A DNA stretch of 64,000 bases from Tretioscincus oriximinensis (GCA_022410635.1 JAJVDF010000252.1:1744504-1808503); one strand, 5' to 3'; counted from the first letter of the stretch, positions 40,747 to 54,481 are shown. Notes: generated by a model not told the origin, from the sequence alone. Program-made: numbers and translations.

Positions 40747-41414
40747 ATGTATTTCACTGTTCACTCACCTTTAATAAAGCTTTTAATATACAGTATATAT
40801 ATATATTTCAAAAACCCAATGTAAAAAAAAAAGCTGAACATCTAGAAGACAAAACAGGGGGCCTCCCATAATCATCATAGGAGAGAGTAATTCAGAAGAA
40901 AGGAAAAGAATGTGAGTTCTTTTGCTTTTTCAAAACAAAGGATAAGAAATAGGAACAATAGAAGCATTTTGCAATGATTTTCTATTTAGTGTTATCTAAG
41001 ATAATAACTTAGCCCAATGTTTTTTTCTCCAGTCACTATACGCCTCTCTAGACCAAGTGTGTGTGTGGTGGTGGGTTGGTTGACCTTAAAACCTATTAGT
41101 TTATTCATTTTGTCATTGTAATTATTAGTCTTAAACAGAACCAATATTCAGCTCGAAAGTGACGCTTAGCCTCTCCCTAGCAACAAAGAAAATATGAAGG
41201 GCAGGTGAATCTGAAGAGAATTGGATGGAAAAGACACCTGTTCAACATTTCTGGACAAACTTTATTGATATTCATAAATAAGCAAGAACGTTTTAAAAAA
41301 TTGATTGTTTAATAAAAATTCATGGCCACACAATACAGGTAAACTTCTGCCTTCCTTACAAGATATTTACAACTTGAGTGCNCAAATGGGTATTACCTGT
41401 TTTGCTTCGCACTT

Positions 41415-41675
41415 TAGGACATAAGAACATAAGAAAAACCATACTGGATCAGGCCACAGCCCATCTAGTCCAGCATTCTGTGTCACACAGAGGCCCACCA
41501 GATGCACCTGGGCAGTCCGAACAGAGGAAAGCAAAATATGCTGCTCCTGTTCATGACTCCCTGCAAATGTATTTCAAGAGTCCTGCCTGTTGCTCCATCC
41601 CGGAGGCAACATCCAGACATCCATCCTAGTACCCATTTATACCCTTGGTGTCCATAAACCTGTTTAGTCCTTTAC
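41415..41675 (-). repeat. CR1-like LINE 3' end
   Basis: Well-preserved copy: 'cataagaaaaaccatactgg', 'ggcccaccagatgcacctgg', 'ccatcccggaggcaacatcc' and 'ttggtgtccataaacctgtt'. Confidence 0.85.
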
Positions 41676-41859
41676 AAGTTTCTCCTTCACAAGTAAAAAT
41701 TTGTTCCACTTAGCTCATCAAGTCGGAGTTACTTGTATATATTTATAGGATTCTGAAGAGATGTAAATCTGAAAGTACAAAATACTGCTCAGTAGTTACA
41801 TAATATCAATTCTAACCTTCAGTTTGATAGTCTGAAGCTGAATCATTAAATCTTCAAAA

Positions 41860-41965
41860 TTGCATTTGAAGAAGACTACTTAGATTGCCAAAACTCATGT
41901 CATCAACTTTTTTCTTGAAAACCTCTTAAGGTGCCACAAGATCTCCTTACTAGAAATTTTCAAAT
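41860..41965. repeat. Dispersed stem-loop repeat fragment
   Basis: 'catttgaagaagactactta', 'ctcttaaggtgccacaagat' and 'cttactagaaattttc' match the unnamed family at 20756. Confidence 0.5.
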
Positions 41966-42324
41966 AAATTCCTCCAGTTTGGTTTAATAACCCAGATGTC
42001 CGTTGTACCAGGAGGGTTGAGCATTTGTCTTCACAGTGTGTGGTTGATTTCCTCATAAAAGTTCAATCTGTTATTAAGTAATGTTGAAACTCAAATTCTT
42101 TTAATCCAGTATGAATGAATCAGCATGTAAATTTTTACTGCAGTCAGCTGGGTTTAAAACCCCAGAACTGTCAGAAGAAAAGCTTCACTTCAGTCTTGGC
42201 TACTTTTCTCTGCCAAAATTTGTCAAAAATGTGGAAAGAGAAAACTGAAGAGATTGGTATCATCGTATCTGAGAAATCAGGATAAAGAATACCAGCCATG
42301 CATTCCTGATTGAGCTTGAAAGAT

Positions 42325-42382
42325 TTAACGCAACATGTCACGATTTCTTCGTGGTACAGGTGGAGGGTTGTCATTCAGATGC
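42325..42382 (-). CDS. PIK3AP1: PIK3AP1 last coding exon
   Basis: Completes Arg, then HLNDNPPPVPRRNRDMLR and TAA. The PPPVPRR end corresponds to the mammalian PPPPVPPRGR terminus. Confidence 0.92.
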
Positions 42383-45300
42383 CTGCAGTAAAAGATTTGA
42401 AAAGGGGAGAAAATCTTTGTAATATTACAACATAGTACACTGAACTGCAAATGGAAAAAAACATATTTAGTGAATGGTCTTTATATTTATTTTGTTTATT
42501 TTATGTATTCAGAAATTTATATCCTACTGTTCACCAAAAAGATCCGTTAAGATGCTATTAATTCATACGATGTTTAAGAAGAAACATAAACAAGACAAAT
42601 TGGTTTCTGACCCTGAAATAAAAAGAGGGAACTATTTAAAAGAGGCAGCTGTTTTGTCAGGCTTCAAAGGAAACAGGAAAATATCAGACCTTTGATACAT
42701 CTCTATTAACACTGATAAAATGCCAACATGTTTGTTTCTACCTTGTATTCTAGGGTATTTTCCTTTTATGACAATACAAATAGGAATCCATGGGTGGGTT
42801 CTCACTGGAGGAAAAAATTACTGTGAAACCTTAGTGTCCATGCTGTGTTTCCTTTTAATCCAAATTCAAATTGGTTTGGCACTTAAGTGGACTCACAACA
42901 ACTGTGTCTTTAGGGGGGTTTCCCCGAAGGACTGGGTTCAAAGTAGGTTTTCTTCTGATTTTTTCTGCTCTCCCTACAGTTTGNGTACTGTTTGAGGAGG
43001 GCTGCATATTCCATGTTGGGGATCATTAGGAAAGGAATCGAAAACAAGTCAGCAAATGTTGTTTTGCCTCTTTATAAATCTGTGGTGAGGCCACATTTGG
43101 AATACTGTGTTCAATTCTGGTCACCACATCTCAAGAGGGATATTTTGGAACTGGAGAAGGTGCAGAAAAGGTCAACAAAAATGATTAAGGGTCTGGCACA
43201 CCTCCCTTATGAAGTCAGGCTGCAACGTCTGGGCCTCTTCAGCCTCGAAAGGCGACGTTTGAGAGGTGATCTGGTTGAAGTGTACAAAATCATGCATGGG
43301 ATGGACAGGGTGAATAGAGAAAAAATGTTTTCTCTATCACACAACACAAGTACCAGAGGGCACTCCTTAAAACTGTTGGGTGGAAAAGTGAGAACAGAGA
43401 ACAAAAAGTATTTTTTCACCCAGTCATCAGCCTGTGGAATTTACTTCCTTTTTTTTCCAGAAAATATTTTTTTAAATTTCACACACACAAAAAAATATAT
43501 CATACAAAAACAAAACACATAAAAAAAAATAACGAACATATAACATAACACAACCCTCTTCCCCCACCCCTGAAGACCATACATAGAAATCATTCAATAT
43601 CTCGTGACAGTAAAAGTCTTTGATCATACACCATAGCAATGGTATGTGATAGGATACTATTTCTATTTGCATTAACACCAAAGGCTATTAACTTTTGCCA
43701 ATTTCTTTCCCAAAGTGAACCTGATATAACTCCCAGAGTCAGAAGTCACTTTTCCCTTATCACATCAAATAATAAAAATTCTGATAGATTTTCATACCAC
43801 TGATTTAGTGTCCATTTACTTCTGTCCTTCCATCCTCTCGCAAGCGACAAAAGGATGAAGCATTTATACTTTTTATAGGAATGTTTTCAGAGTGCAGGAA
43901 TAATTCTGAACTACCAGTAGTCTGTGTAAGGAAAGTTTAAGAATGCATGTGGTTGGAGAATAGAGAAGCAGTCAGCCATGGGAATGTTTTGTTCTGACTA
44001 ATTGTTTGATTGTCCAGTCCATGTGCAAGAAGGCTCAACATATAATAAAGAAAATGTTCAATTAGTGTGCTGTTAATGAGTATTATAGTGTTTTTATCAT
44101 ATTTCTGCTCTAAGGCACTGCTCTTAATCCTTTTTAATTGTTCTTTATAAAGTGCAATTTATACAAATAATGCTAGAAATAAACAAACCTGCTAGCAATT
44201 CGAGGAGGTATTCTTGGAGGCCTTGCAGGAGGTATAGTTGGTTGCCGATCTAGTTGTTGACTTGCAGAACTTATCTTTTTTTTAATTTCTGGTATTTCGT
44301 TATCCTACAAAAAGATGTTCAAATGAGTTCTTGCCATAACAATCTGGGTTTATTTGGAAAGGACATAACCAATATTTCTAAAATTAAAAAGTAAAAAATA
44401 TATAACCTTTCATGACCGGTGCCCTGTCCCCACCAGGTCTTGAACTCTATCTCAGAACAGGAGCTTGCCACCTATATACTAGTGTAGGCTATGGCAGGCT
44501 TTGAGTAGGGCCTGCCCTAGTCCACTCTGGCATGTGGATGGCCAAGCTCTGTCCCGAGATAGGACCCAGAATAAGGCTCAGTGGGGACAGGGCCTGAGTT
44601 TGTGTCCATAAAGCACTTGTTTATTCCAGAATTTCCAGGTAATCAACACCTTTATATTATATACCCAATTCTGTTATTCTGCCAGCTTCTGACAATTGAG
44701 ATTTTATGATCATGTGATACCCTTTTCCCATCTGCCATTTTGTTTGGTGGTGGTCAAGAAGAAGTCCAGTAGTCCTTCTTCCCAAATACTATTGGATAGT
44801 TTGCTGTCAATATCCAATTCCTTTGCCTCCGCTCTCACAGTTTCTCATCAAACTGGTTACACATCAAATGTTTTCAGCAATAAACCTTGGAAAACCAATA
44901 ATCAGCTTTTAAATCCACCATGTATCAATTTATATAACAATAATCAGAACATAAGAGAAGCCCTGCTGAATTGGGCCAAAGCCCATCTAATCCAGCACTC
45001 TATCTCCTACACTGGACCAGGGCAGTCTGAAACAGAAGAAGGCAAAATCTGTACCTGCTCACATTCCCTGCAAATGGTGTTTTGGGAATCCTGCCTGTTG
45101 CTTCATCCTGGAGGCAGTATCAAGACATCCATCCTAGTAGCTATTTATACCCTTGGCTTGGTGTCCATAAACCTATCTAATCTAGTGTGGCAAATGCAAC
45201 ATGCTGTTGGTGAGGGCTCATAACTGTCCTGCTACATCTCCCACGTGCCACTCCTCCTTCCTGTCCGAGGAAGGAGGGACTCAACAGAGTCACGGCAAAA

Positions 45301-48300
45301 GGATCCCAAGTCTTCACCAGCTGCTTGGAGCAGGCAGTCTGTGGGGACTTTGCTTCTTCTAAACTGTTTACACTTAGACATCTTTACACTTGAACAAAAG
45401 CGAGGTTGGGGCTCTGGGTAGGTTTGTTGTCCTAGGCTCCCAAGAAGCCCTTGGCATCCCCAATTGCTGGACAGCTCCACTTGCCATGGCATTCCCAGGG
45501 ACCTCCTCCCTAGGATTGCTACTCCCTTGTTACTACTGCTTTTGCCCATAATAGCAGTGGGAAAATTCAAACTGCTNTAAAAACTGGCAGCAGCAATGGA
45601 AAAAAGGGTCTGCCTGATATCAGAGGGTGCCATGAGCTTCGTGGGAGCCCTAAACTTCCACTCCACCCCTCTAGAGCCACCTTTCCTACCTCAAGCTGTC
45701 TCATCAGATGCACATGCTGTCTCAAGAAAGGAATGGGGCAGATTGTCAGAATTAGAACCTGGGAAGGTCTCCNCTGTGAACTCCTTACCCTGGCCAGGAG
45801 CAAATGCTCCACCCCAATCTGAAGTGGGACAATCCCACAGATGGGCACTTAATATAGGGAAACCATCTATAAACTATAGCCAGTGCAGAAACTAATTGCG
45901 TTTCTCTGTATTTGTTACAGTTTTTTCAGGAATTTTTCTTTAAACCCCATGTTGTTCTGCAATCAGCACGTTACCATTCGGTTTTCTGTCTGGAATAAAT
46001 GGAAAATGAGTGTGACCAGCACTGAGTGACACAGCTTTGACTCTACATAAGAACATAAGANGAGCCATNCTGGATCAGGCCACAGCCCATCTAGTCCAGC
46101 ATTCTGTTTCACACAGAGGCTCACCAGATGCACCTGGGCAGTCCGAACAGAGGAAAGCAAAATATGACTCCCTGCAAATGGTATCTCAGGAGTCCTGCCT
46201 GTTGCTCCATCCCGGAGGCAACATCCAGACATCCATCCTCGTACCCATTTATACCCTTAGTGACTCTAGTTTTTTTCTCCTGGTGAAAATAGGACCTATT
46301 ATGCTCCTGTTTTCTGTCTTCTTCATTTTCTTGTACAATTCATGTATTCATACTTGTGTACTATATATCCTCTGGTATAATTTTTGGTTGCTGTTTTTTA
46401 TTAGTGGGGTTTGGACTCCAAAAACCTATGATAGGGAACAAATAAATATTCTGTGAATTTAAAATTACCTCATTATCTCCATCCATCCCACTGCTGATAC
46501 TTAGCACACTTCTTGTACTGGATCGGTTACTTGAACTGCCTGTTCAGACAATAAAACAAACTCAATAATTGCTAATGATTTTGAGCATTTTGCTTATTTA
46601 TTCCCCCACCCTTTATTACATTCATCCCTAGCACCACCAAAATGGGGAATTCCAAAGAGAGGCTGCAGGACAATTCCAAGCCCAGCCAATACTTGGACCA
46701 TGCAGGCAGTGAGGGCTTAAAAAAATATGGTTTTATGCAGGTTTTGGCTAGTGCAAAATTTGGGTGGCTGATCCTTAAGGTTCTTCTGGTGGGGGTCTGC
46801 TGACGGAGTTTGCTATCATCTCCTACTGACAAAACCCAGCAGTAATGGCAGGGAATTGCAGCCATCTCCATCAGTGGTCAATGCTTGGGGGAGCCTCTGT
46901 TTTGCCAGGAGCCCAAACATCACCCACTGCTCCTGCCATAAAGGGCCAGATCAGATGGCTAATGCTGACGGATGAGAAAACAGGGCATTATTGAGAGAAT
47001 TGGTGGCTGGGCACAGCTACCCCTTTCAAGATATCCCCCCCCCCCCCGACTGCCCATTGGCTGGAGTGTGGTTTGCACCCCTGCCTTGTCCCCTCCTAGC
47101 CCCCAAATGTGCTCTGATTTGCATTGAGGCAACTGCACGGAGCCAGTGCAGAGTCAAAGCATTTTTCTGCACTTGCTTTCTGCACACGCAAACCTCGTGT
47201 CCCTATCAGACCAGCACATGGACACACCATTTACTTCAAATGAAAAGCGAAGGAGTCAGAGATCAGCATGGAGTGACTCTGTTTTCACTTCTATTTTTTC
47301 TTGTTGTGAGAACAGATCCTTTGAAAAATAAATGCAAATATTCTTGAAATGCTGTTTATTTGTGTAATAACTGCAGAATGTAACCAAACTATGCAGGTGG
47401 TTCAGTGAGATACGCTGATATAGGATGCCACCACGTCTAGGTTTTAATCCAGCTCCTCTCCATTTTCAGAGTGAGAAGACACATTTGCAAAGTAGCAAGT
47501 TGTTTAAACATGCTCTAACTCAGTAAACCCACTTTGGGTTTATATAAAGTGAAAAGAAAATTATTGTTCACTTTGCTGATGTGTTTTTCCATTCAAAAGG
47601 TGGACTGAAGATCTAGTAAAACCTAGGAGTGACCACAGCCATTGTAGCAAGGGGGCAGCATAACATAAGTGCTAAATGCTGTGTACATAATGGACATCCA
47701 AAACATGACTTGTTCTTCTTTTTGGCCTCTTGCTTGCTTACTTGTAGTACTTGATGTGCTTTCTGTTTTCCAGTCTCCTCGCTTTATCTCTTTTTCTGGT
47801 GTAAAGATATTTTTTCGGGGACGAGATTCATATATACCTTGTTCTGCTTTCGCTGGAATATTTTGGGAATGACTAGCAGGCACAGAAATTTCCAAATCTA
47901 GGGGGAAAAAAGAAACAATAATTAGTCATTTTGTAGAATTACCGTACATTTAACAGACAAAATCTTTGATGCCGTGCAAGATAAAATACCATTTGCATTC
48001 AGCATTTTCCTTGATATTTACACATCTATAATGCAAGTAGGTAGAACTCACTGATTGTAAGCATTACCAATAGTATCTAATCCTTTATCAAAAATTAGTG
48101 GGGATGAAGTAATGGACACCTCATAGAGTCAGTTACTCAGGAGAAGTCCTATATGTACATATAGATTTGATTATTCTGGTGCTTCTATGCCAGCCTTTTC
48201 TGTTTCATAAAGTATGCCATCATACTGCGTTTTTAAACTTGAACCAGCCTGTTGCAAAGTACCAGAGACAATCAAACTGAACTGTTTATATAATATCATT

Positions 48301-51300
48301 GCAATCTTTTCCTGTTGTCAATGCCTGATTGGTTTCTGTCAATCGACCTTACAATAAAAGCCTGTTTAATAACAACATTTATTCTACTGATTTAAACAGG
48401 AAAAATTCTGTCTCATTCCTAGGCCTGTTAAAAATTATTCTTAATAATTGNCTTAAAGTAAAAGTTATCTAACACAGTGGGTTGTGTATCAGGAAGAAGT
48501 AAAAAAGCGGATCTTATAAGTGAAAATCTATATAGCAAAAGTATAGGTAAATGGAAATTAGTATACTGATTTTGGGACCAAACTGAATATGTGAACAAGG
48601 CCAAAAACAAACAAATGAGATTGTAGTGGTGATTTTTCTGCACTGTCTTTAGTTTGATTATTATGGGTGTTATTAAATAGGATGGACTGTTTGTCCCTCT
48701 AGTACAATGTTGGCAGAGTGCTGGACATGTCTAGGCATTTTTAGTATGTTTTTATTTTAGTAGTTACATGCTCTGAATAGGATTTTTAAAAGTATGTCAA
48801 CTAGAACCAGTCTTGGCTACTGGAAAGAGAGAAAAATTTCTAATTGTGATAAGGCTACCAAGTATTTTACCTGCAGGTCTGCCAGCCTTTTGCTTCTCAA
48901 ACTGTCTTCGAGTGATGCTATCACGTAATTTTTTCAGGTTTTCCTAAAAATGCAATATTATATTTTCAACGCAGATCTAAATAAATATAAATAACTTTAT
49001 GATGACTTACAAAACTNACAACGCCTGTGTTCATCCTGATAGCACTAACCTATTCTCTTATGCTTGGATATTCTAGGATAAAACAATGTATGGACTGCTT
49101 TACTTCAGAACTAGAGAAATAACCCCATTGGTGCCTTGAATGCAGAGTCTTTCTCCTTCCCCCGTGGGCATGAACAAAAAGGTCCAAAAAATGGAGGGCG
49201 GCCAATGGCGCAAAGCCAAACCTGTGCCCACCTAGCTGAGACACCATTCGGNGGCAGCAGGGAAGAACCAGGCCATCGGGTGAAACTGGACATGTGTCTG
49301 CCCCAAGTAGGAGGTTACAGGGAAAAGGACCATAGCCAAAGCTGCACCTCTTCAGGTGGGTGAGATGGGAGGCAGAAATTAGAAAGCTGGATTGGCAAAA
49401 GTGCAGCTCCCACAGGTGGAAGAAGCAGCTGGTGGCAAGCGAAGCCTTGAACCCAAAGTGCTGTTCCCCACAGGTGAGAATGCAAGCTGCAAGTTGTGAA
49501 AGCAGCTGCAGGTGGGAGAATATGGATGGCTGGGAGCCAAATCAGCATAAGCACTTGGGGTAGGGTTGCCATACGTCCCGGTAAACCGGGACATTCACGG
49601 TTTTAAGGACAATTTTATTGTCCCGGCTGGATTTAAAAAAAAAAAGTAAAATCCCGGGTTGCTGCTCCCCACCCCGCTCCTGCTCCCCCCCTCCGCCGCT
49701 CCCCCCTCCGCTCCCCTCGCACGCTGCCGCTACCCCTCCACCGCAGCTGCGCGCGTGCGCATTGATGCTTGTGACAGGCAGGAAAGACGTTCTGCCTGTC
49801 TCGCNACAAGCGTGCATATGCGCGCGCGTGCACGCACCCCCCACCCAACCCCGTCCCGGTTTTGGGTTGCCATATTATGGCAACCCTAACTTGGGGGAGC
49901 CAGTGGCCAGCAGCAGCTTACCCAAAGTGCCACACTCTACAGCAGTGGTTCTCAACCTTTCTAATGCCGTGACCCCGCAATACAGTTCCTCATGTTGCGA
50001 TGACCCCAATTTTGGTGGCTACTTCAAAACTGTAATTTTGCTACATTTATGATTCGGAATGTAAATACCTGATATGCATTATGTATTCTCATTGCTACAA
50101 ATCAAACATAATTTAAACATAGTGATTAATCACAAAAACAATATTTAATTATATGTTGAGAAATATTTATTACTAATTCCAATAAATAAAAATCAGAATA
50201 CATTGGAAACATGGCTTTAGGTGACCCCTGTGTTCTGGTCGTTCAACCCCTGCCGGGGTCGTGACCCACAGGTTGAGAACCGCTGCTCTACAGGCAGGAA
50301 CAGCCAGTCAAGCCACGAGTGCCCAAAGTGGTTGCAAATTTGCTGTACAGGTACTGAGAAGTGGATTGCTCCTCACTGGCTCCTTGCTGGAGGATGGATA
50401 ACGCAGTAGCCAGTGAAATGCGTTAGCATCTGTACTGCAGGCAGCAAAATACTACCTCCCATCCCACTGGGTAAAACTCTGTATAGGGAATGCTACAGCC
50501 TTTCCATTGGGCACATATTTCTACCCAATGAGAAGCCTTCCAGTGACAATCATGAATGCTCAATTATTTAGAGGAAAGATATCCAACTACAGTTAAATAA
50601 ATACTAGTAAGCTTGGTCCATGATAGGTCCAATTCTGGACCTATTAGGGGACCAGATTTCAATGAACGGTCTATCAGAAACTTCTGTTTCCATTTTGGAC
50701 TGTATTGTTTCTTTTTAGGATCTAGGATTAAACATTATTCTAACATATTAGGTATTCCCACTAGGGGGAACTATTGTGAGAATGATAAAGTGAATTAGAA
50801 TTCACTTCAACGAGGGATTCTGCAGAGGCATGGAAGGGGCACCCTGAGCATCGGGTAGCCACTGGAAGCATGCAGCCAGTGAAGACACCCAAAACATCAC
50901 ACAACCACAGCAGAACAGGAACTGAAATCAGTGGTGAGTAATGAGTGAAAATGGCGTATCTCATCATACAATTCGATTCTTTGGGGAAAATCTCCTGGAA
51001 CCCCATGTTACCGTCAGAGCTCCCACAGTCACTCCATTTTCCATTTGGATTAAATGAAAGTCAGGATAGCACAGAATTATTTTGTTTTAACTTGTGATTT
51101 CTTCCCTATTTGAAACTGGATCTTAGTAATAGTTCTGGTTTATTGTTCACCTGCTGAAAACGAAATGAGTCTGCTCGTCTTTTCTGATTGAGTTGCCACT
51201 CCTTGAAACAGAGAACAGCTTCATCAACAGTAAGAATTCCCATCTTCACTTGTTCTTGTAATGTGATCAGATGCCTTTGACCCGGGGTTTTCATCCCAGC

Positions 51301-52934
51301 AAATGGGTCATATATGCTGCTTTGTGAATTAAATTTTGTAGTGATGTCTGATGGGTCTGGAAAGAAAAAAGGAACACATATGATTGTTTGGGTCTATTAA
51401 ACACTTCTAGATATTGACTCCAGGTGAAAGGGGGGACCCAGCTGGAGAAAAGATGACTTGTTAGAAGCACCTCATTGGCTATGTCAACAGATACTTCCAT
51501 ATTAAANACCATTTGCAAGGCATCAAGAACAAGTGTGGGCTTTGCCTTCTTCTGCTTGAGACTACCCAGGTGCAATTGGTGGGCTACTGTGCAGGACAGA
51601 ATGCTGGACTAGATGGGCTCTTACATTCTTATGAGCATGAGAATACACTTGAACCTTGCTGCTTTTTTTAATCCATATTTTTTCCATTATTGCCTTCCTT
51701 TCTAGCTCACTTATGTCATCAATGCAATACATGTAGTTCATCTGAGTTGAATATGACTACTTATAATTGCGTAGCACAGGACCATGGCCAACTAAAAGCA
51801 AGGACACCAGTGGGGAACTTTTTGGGCAAAGATACAGAACTAGTTTGCCAGTGCCTATTTCTTGGGAAAGGCTAGGGATCAAATTGCTTGTCCTCTCCTC
51901 TCCAGGAATTTGCTCTATCGCTGAGTTGCAGCTACACCAATATGACTGATGTTAACAGTTAATTCCCCAAAGCGCATTTATCAGAGAACTGACAGAAGAT
52001 TGCAAATTGACTTACATTTCTTGAAGTTTCTTGTAGAAACGTAGAGATTCCTAGGTCTTTCTTGATCTTTTTCTGCAAATACTAAATAAAGATGAGCTAT
52101 TAATTGTATGAAGCAACAACAGCAGATTCAAATCAATCTTTGCTTCATGGAAGCCATCTAAATGAATGAATGGTTTACTGATTAGTCATTTGACCATATC
52201 AAATATTACAAAGATAAAAACATTTGACCATAATCTTTAGGAAGTTTGTTTCGATCAAAATAAATCAATCTATCAATCTTCATTAGTCTCCAAAGTACAA
52301 AGGAGTTATAGTTTCCATTGGTTTTTCCCTATAGCATAGAATTAATATTTTTATTGCTATTTCTAATCATCAAAATCAGCGTGGTCCAACCCATGAGCCA
52401 GCGGCCACTGAGTGCTCTGTAGGGGGTTCCCTGATGGCACGCATACTGTTAATTTGGCAATTCCCACCTTTGGTACTGGCTCCTGTTCTGCTTGGGAGTT
52501 GCCATGTTAGGGAAACTCCACCCTCCGGTCCCCCAACATGGCGCTAACGGAGGGCAGAGTTCCCCTAACATGGCGATTCCCATGAGGAACAGGAGCCAGT
52601 ACTGAACGTGGGAATCACCAAATAAACAGTATGCGCACCGTCAGGGAACCCCCTGCGTAGCACTCAGCAGCCACTCAGATGGTCTAAATTGTCTTCTGCT
52701 TCAACTTATTAGGTTTTCGAAGGAACAGAATTTCTGATCATGGGACAGAAATGGATTTTAACACAGTAACTGCAATCCTAGATTGAAAATTCCACCATGC
52801 CTAATTCCACCACAAATTACTAATAAGGAAAGCTCATACACTAGCATCTTAGAGTCTAACAAGAAATATGTAGATAGCATGAGCTTTCATAGACTAAGTT
52901 CATTTCTTCAAATACTATGAATAAGTAATCACTT

Positions 52935-52997
<63 letters not shown>

Positions 52998-54481
52998 TAC
53001 TTATACCCCGCCCTATACCTGAAGGTCTCAAGGCGGCCAACAGTAAAACATCAATACAAAATTAACAAATTAAAAACAGTATAAAACAATATTTAAAAGT
53101 GGGGACAAAGATGACATTTCTTCAGCCAAAGGCCAGGTGAAAGAGGTTATGAAAACTTGTGTTACCTTCTTCTTGTTAGCCCTTACAGTGTTACACAAAA
53201 CATTGCTAGAAATTCTGATCCAGACCACTTCTTTGATTTCTGTTACTAAGGTAAAATATTATATTTTTATAGAACAATAACATTAATTCTGATACTCACT
53301 TTTATAAATGTATGGTTCTTTGTCTTGTTGTTTATTGGGTAGATCAGGCCTTGGAACAGGAACTGGTGGCCTATTGGCCATTTCCTGAGGGAATTCATCC
53401 TGTTCCACTGTGTGGTAGACCTGTTCATCTTCACACTGATGGTATGCACCTTCTTTCTGTTCCACTTTATCCAAACTAACACCTAAAAGAACAAACTTGG
53501 TTTTGTACAACTGGAAGAAAGAGAAGTCCTACTCTATAATCAGTTTAAGTTTGAATTCTTTGACTTTTCTTTGAATGTTTTGACACAAAAGTTCACTTTT
53601 TTTACTTCTATTGTTCATTTTCAGTGAGCTTAATCTGGTTTGTTCTGGAGTCTGGACTAAACCCTACATAAGAACATAAGAAGAACATAAGAAGAGCCAT
53701 ACTGGATAAGGCCACACCCCATCAAGTCCAGCATTCTGTATCACACAGAGGCCCACCAGATGCACCAGGGCAGTCCGAACAGAGGAAAGCAAAATATGCT
53801 CCTGTTCGTGACTCCGTGCAAATGGTATCACAGGAGCCCTGTCTGCTGCTCCATCCCGGAGGCAACATCCAGGCATCCTAGTATCTATTTATACCCTTGG
53901 TGTCCATAAACCTGTCTAGTCCTGTCTTGAAACTATCCAAGCTGTTAGCTACCACTACCTCTTCAGGAAATAAATTCCACAGGCCGATGACCCTCTGGGT
54001 GAAAAAATACTTTCCTTTGTCTGTTCTCACAGTTTAAGGGAATGCCCTCTGGTCCTTGTGTTGTGTGATAGAGAAAACATTTTTCTCTATTCACCCTATC
54101 CATCCCATACATGATTTTGTACACTTCAATCAGATCACCTCTCAAACGTTGCCTTTCGAGGCTGAAGAAGCTCAGACGTCCATTCCCTATTCTTTGGGAC
54201 TGAAGATAAGCTGATGGTTGTAAAGTAAAGGTGTGACCATGACTTTAGAGTGCATACATTTGAACCATTTTCATTCCTGCTTATACAATACACAGATTCT
54301 CCTATTTTTGGTGACTGAGGGGAGGAGTTTTAATGGATGTAGAAAAGTCATTTATTATTTTTTTACTAGATACTATAGGCTTCAAAAATTGCACCTAGTG
54401 AACAGTTCTTTTTTTCATAGTCATAAAAGCTGCAAAATTACTGTCAGTTGTAGTTTTTTTGGGGAAGGGGTACTAACTCTA

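Larger units (their letters stand above)
38761..41260. other. Intergenic region between PIK3AP1 and TM9SF3
   Basis: About 2.5 kb between the tentative PIK3AP1 polyadenylation site and the TM9SF3 promoter. Contents are CR1-like pieces (39248, 40204), a solo LTR (39345) and a palindromic element (40560). There is no protein gene. Confidence 0.6.
41261..42324 (-). other. PIK3AP1: PIK3AP1 3' UTR (end tentative)
   Basis: Sequence after the PIK3AP1 stop. A minus-strand AATAAA lies at 41261-41266. Alternative ATTAAA signals lie closer to the stop (near 42099 and 41968). If the distal site is used, the UTR contains the CR1-like LINE at 41415 and a stem-loop repeat at about 41860-41965. Confidence 0.4.
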
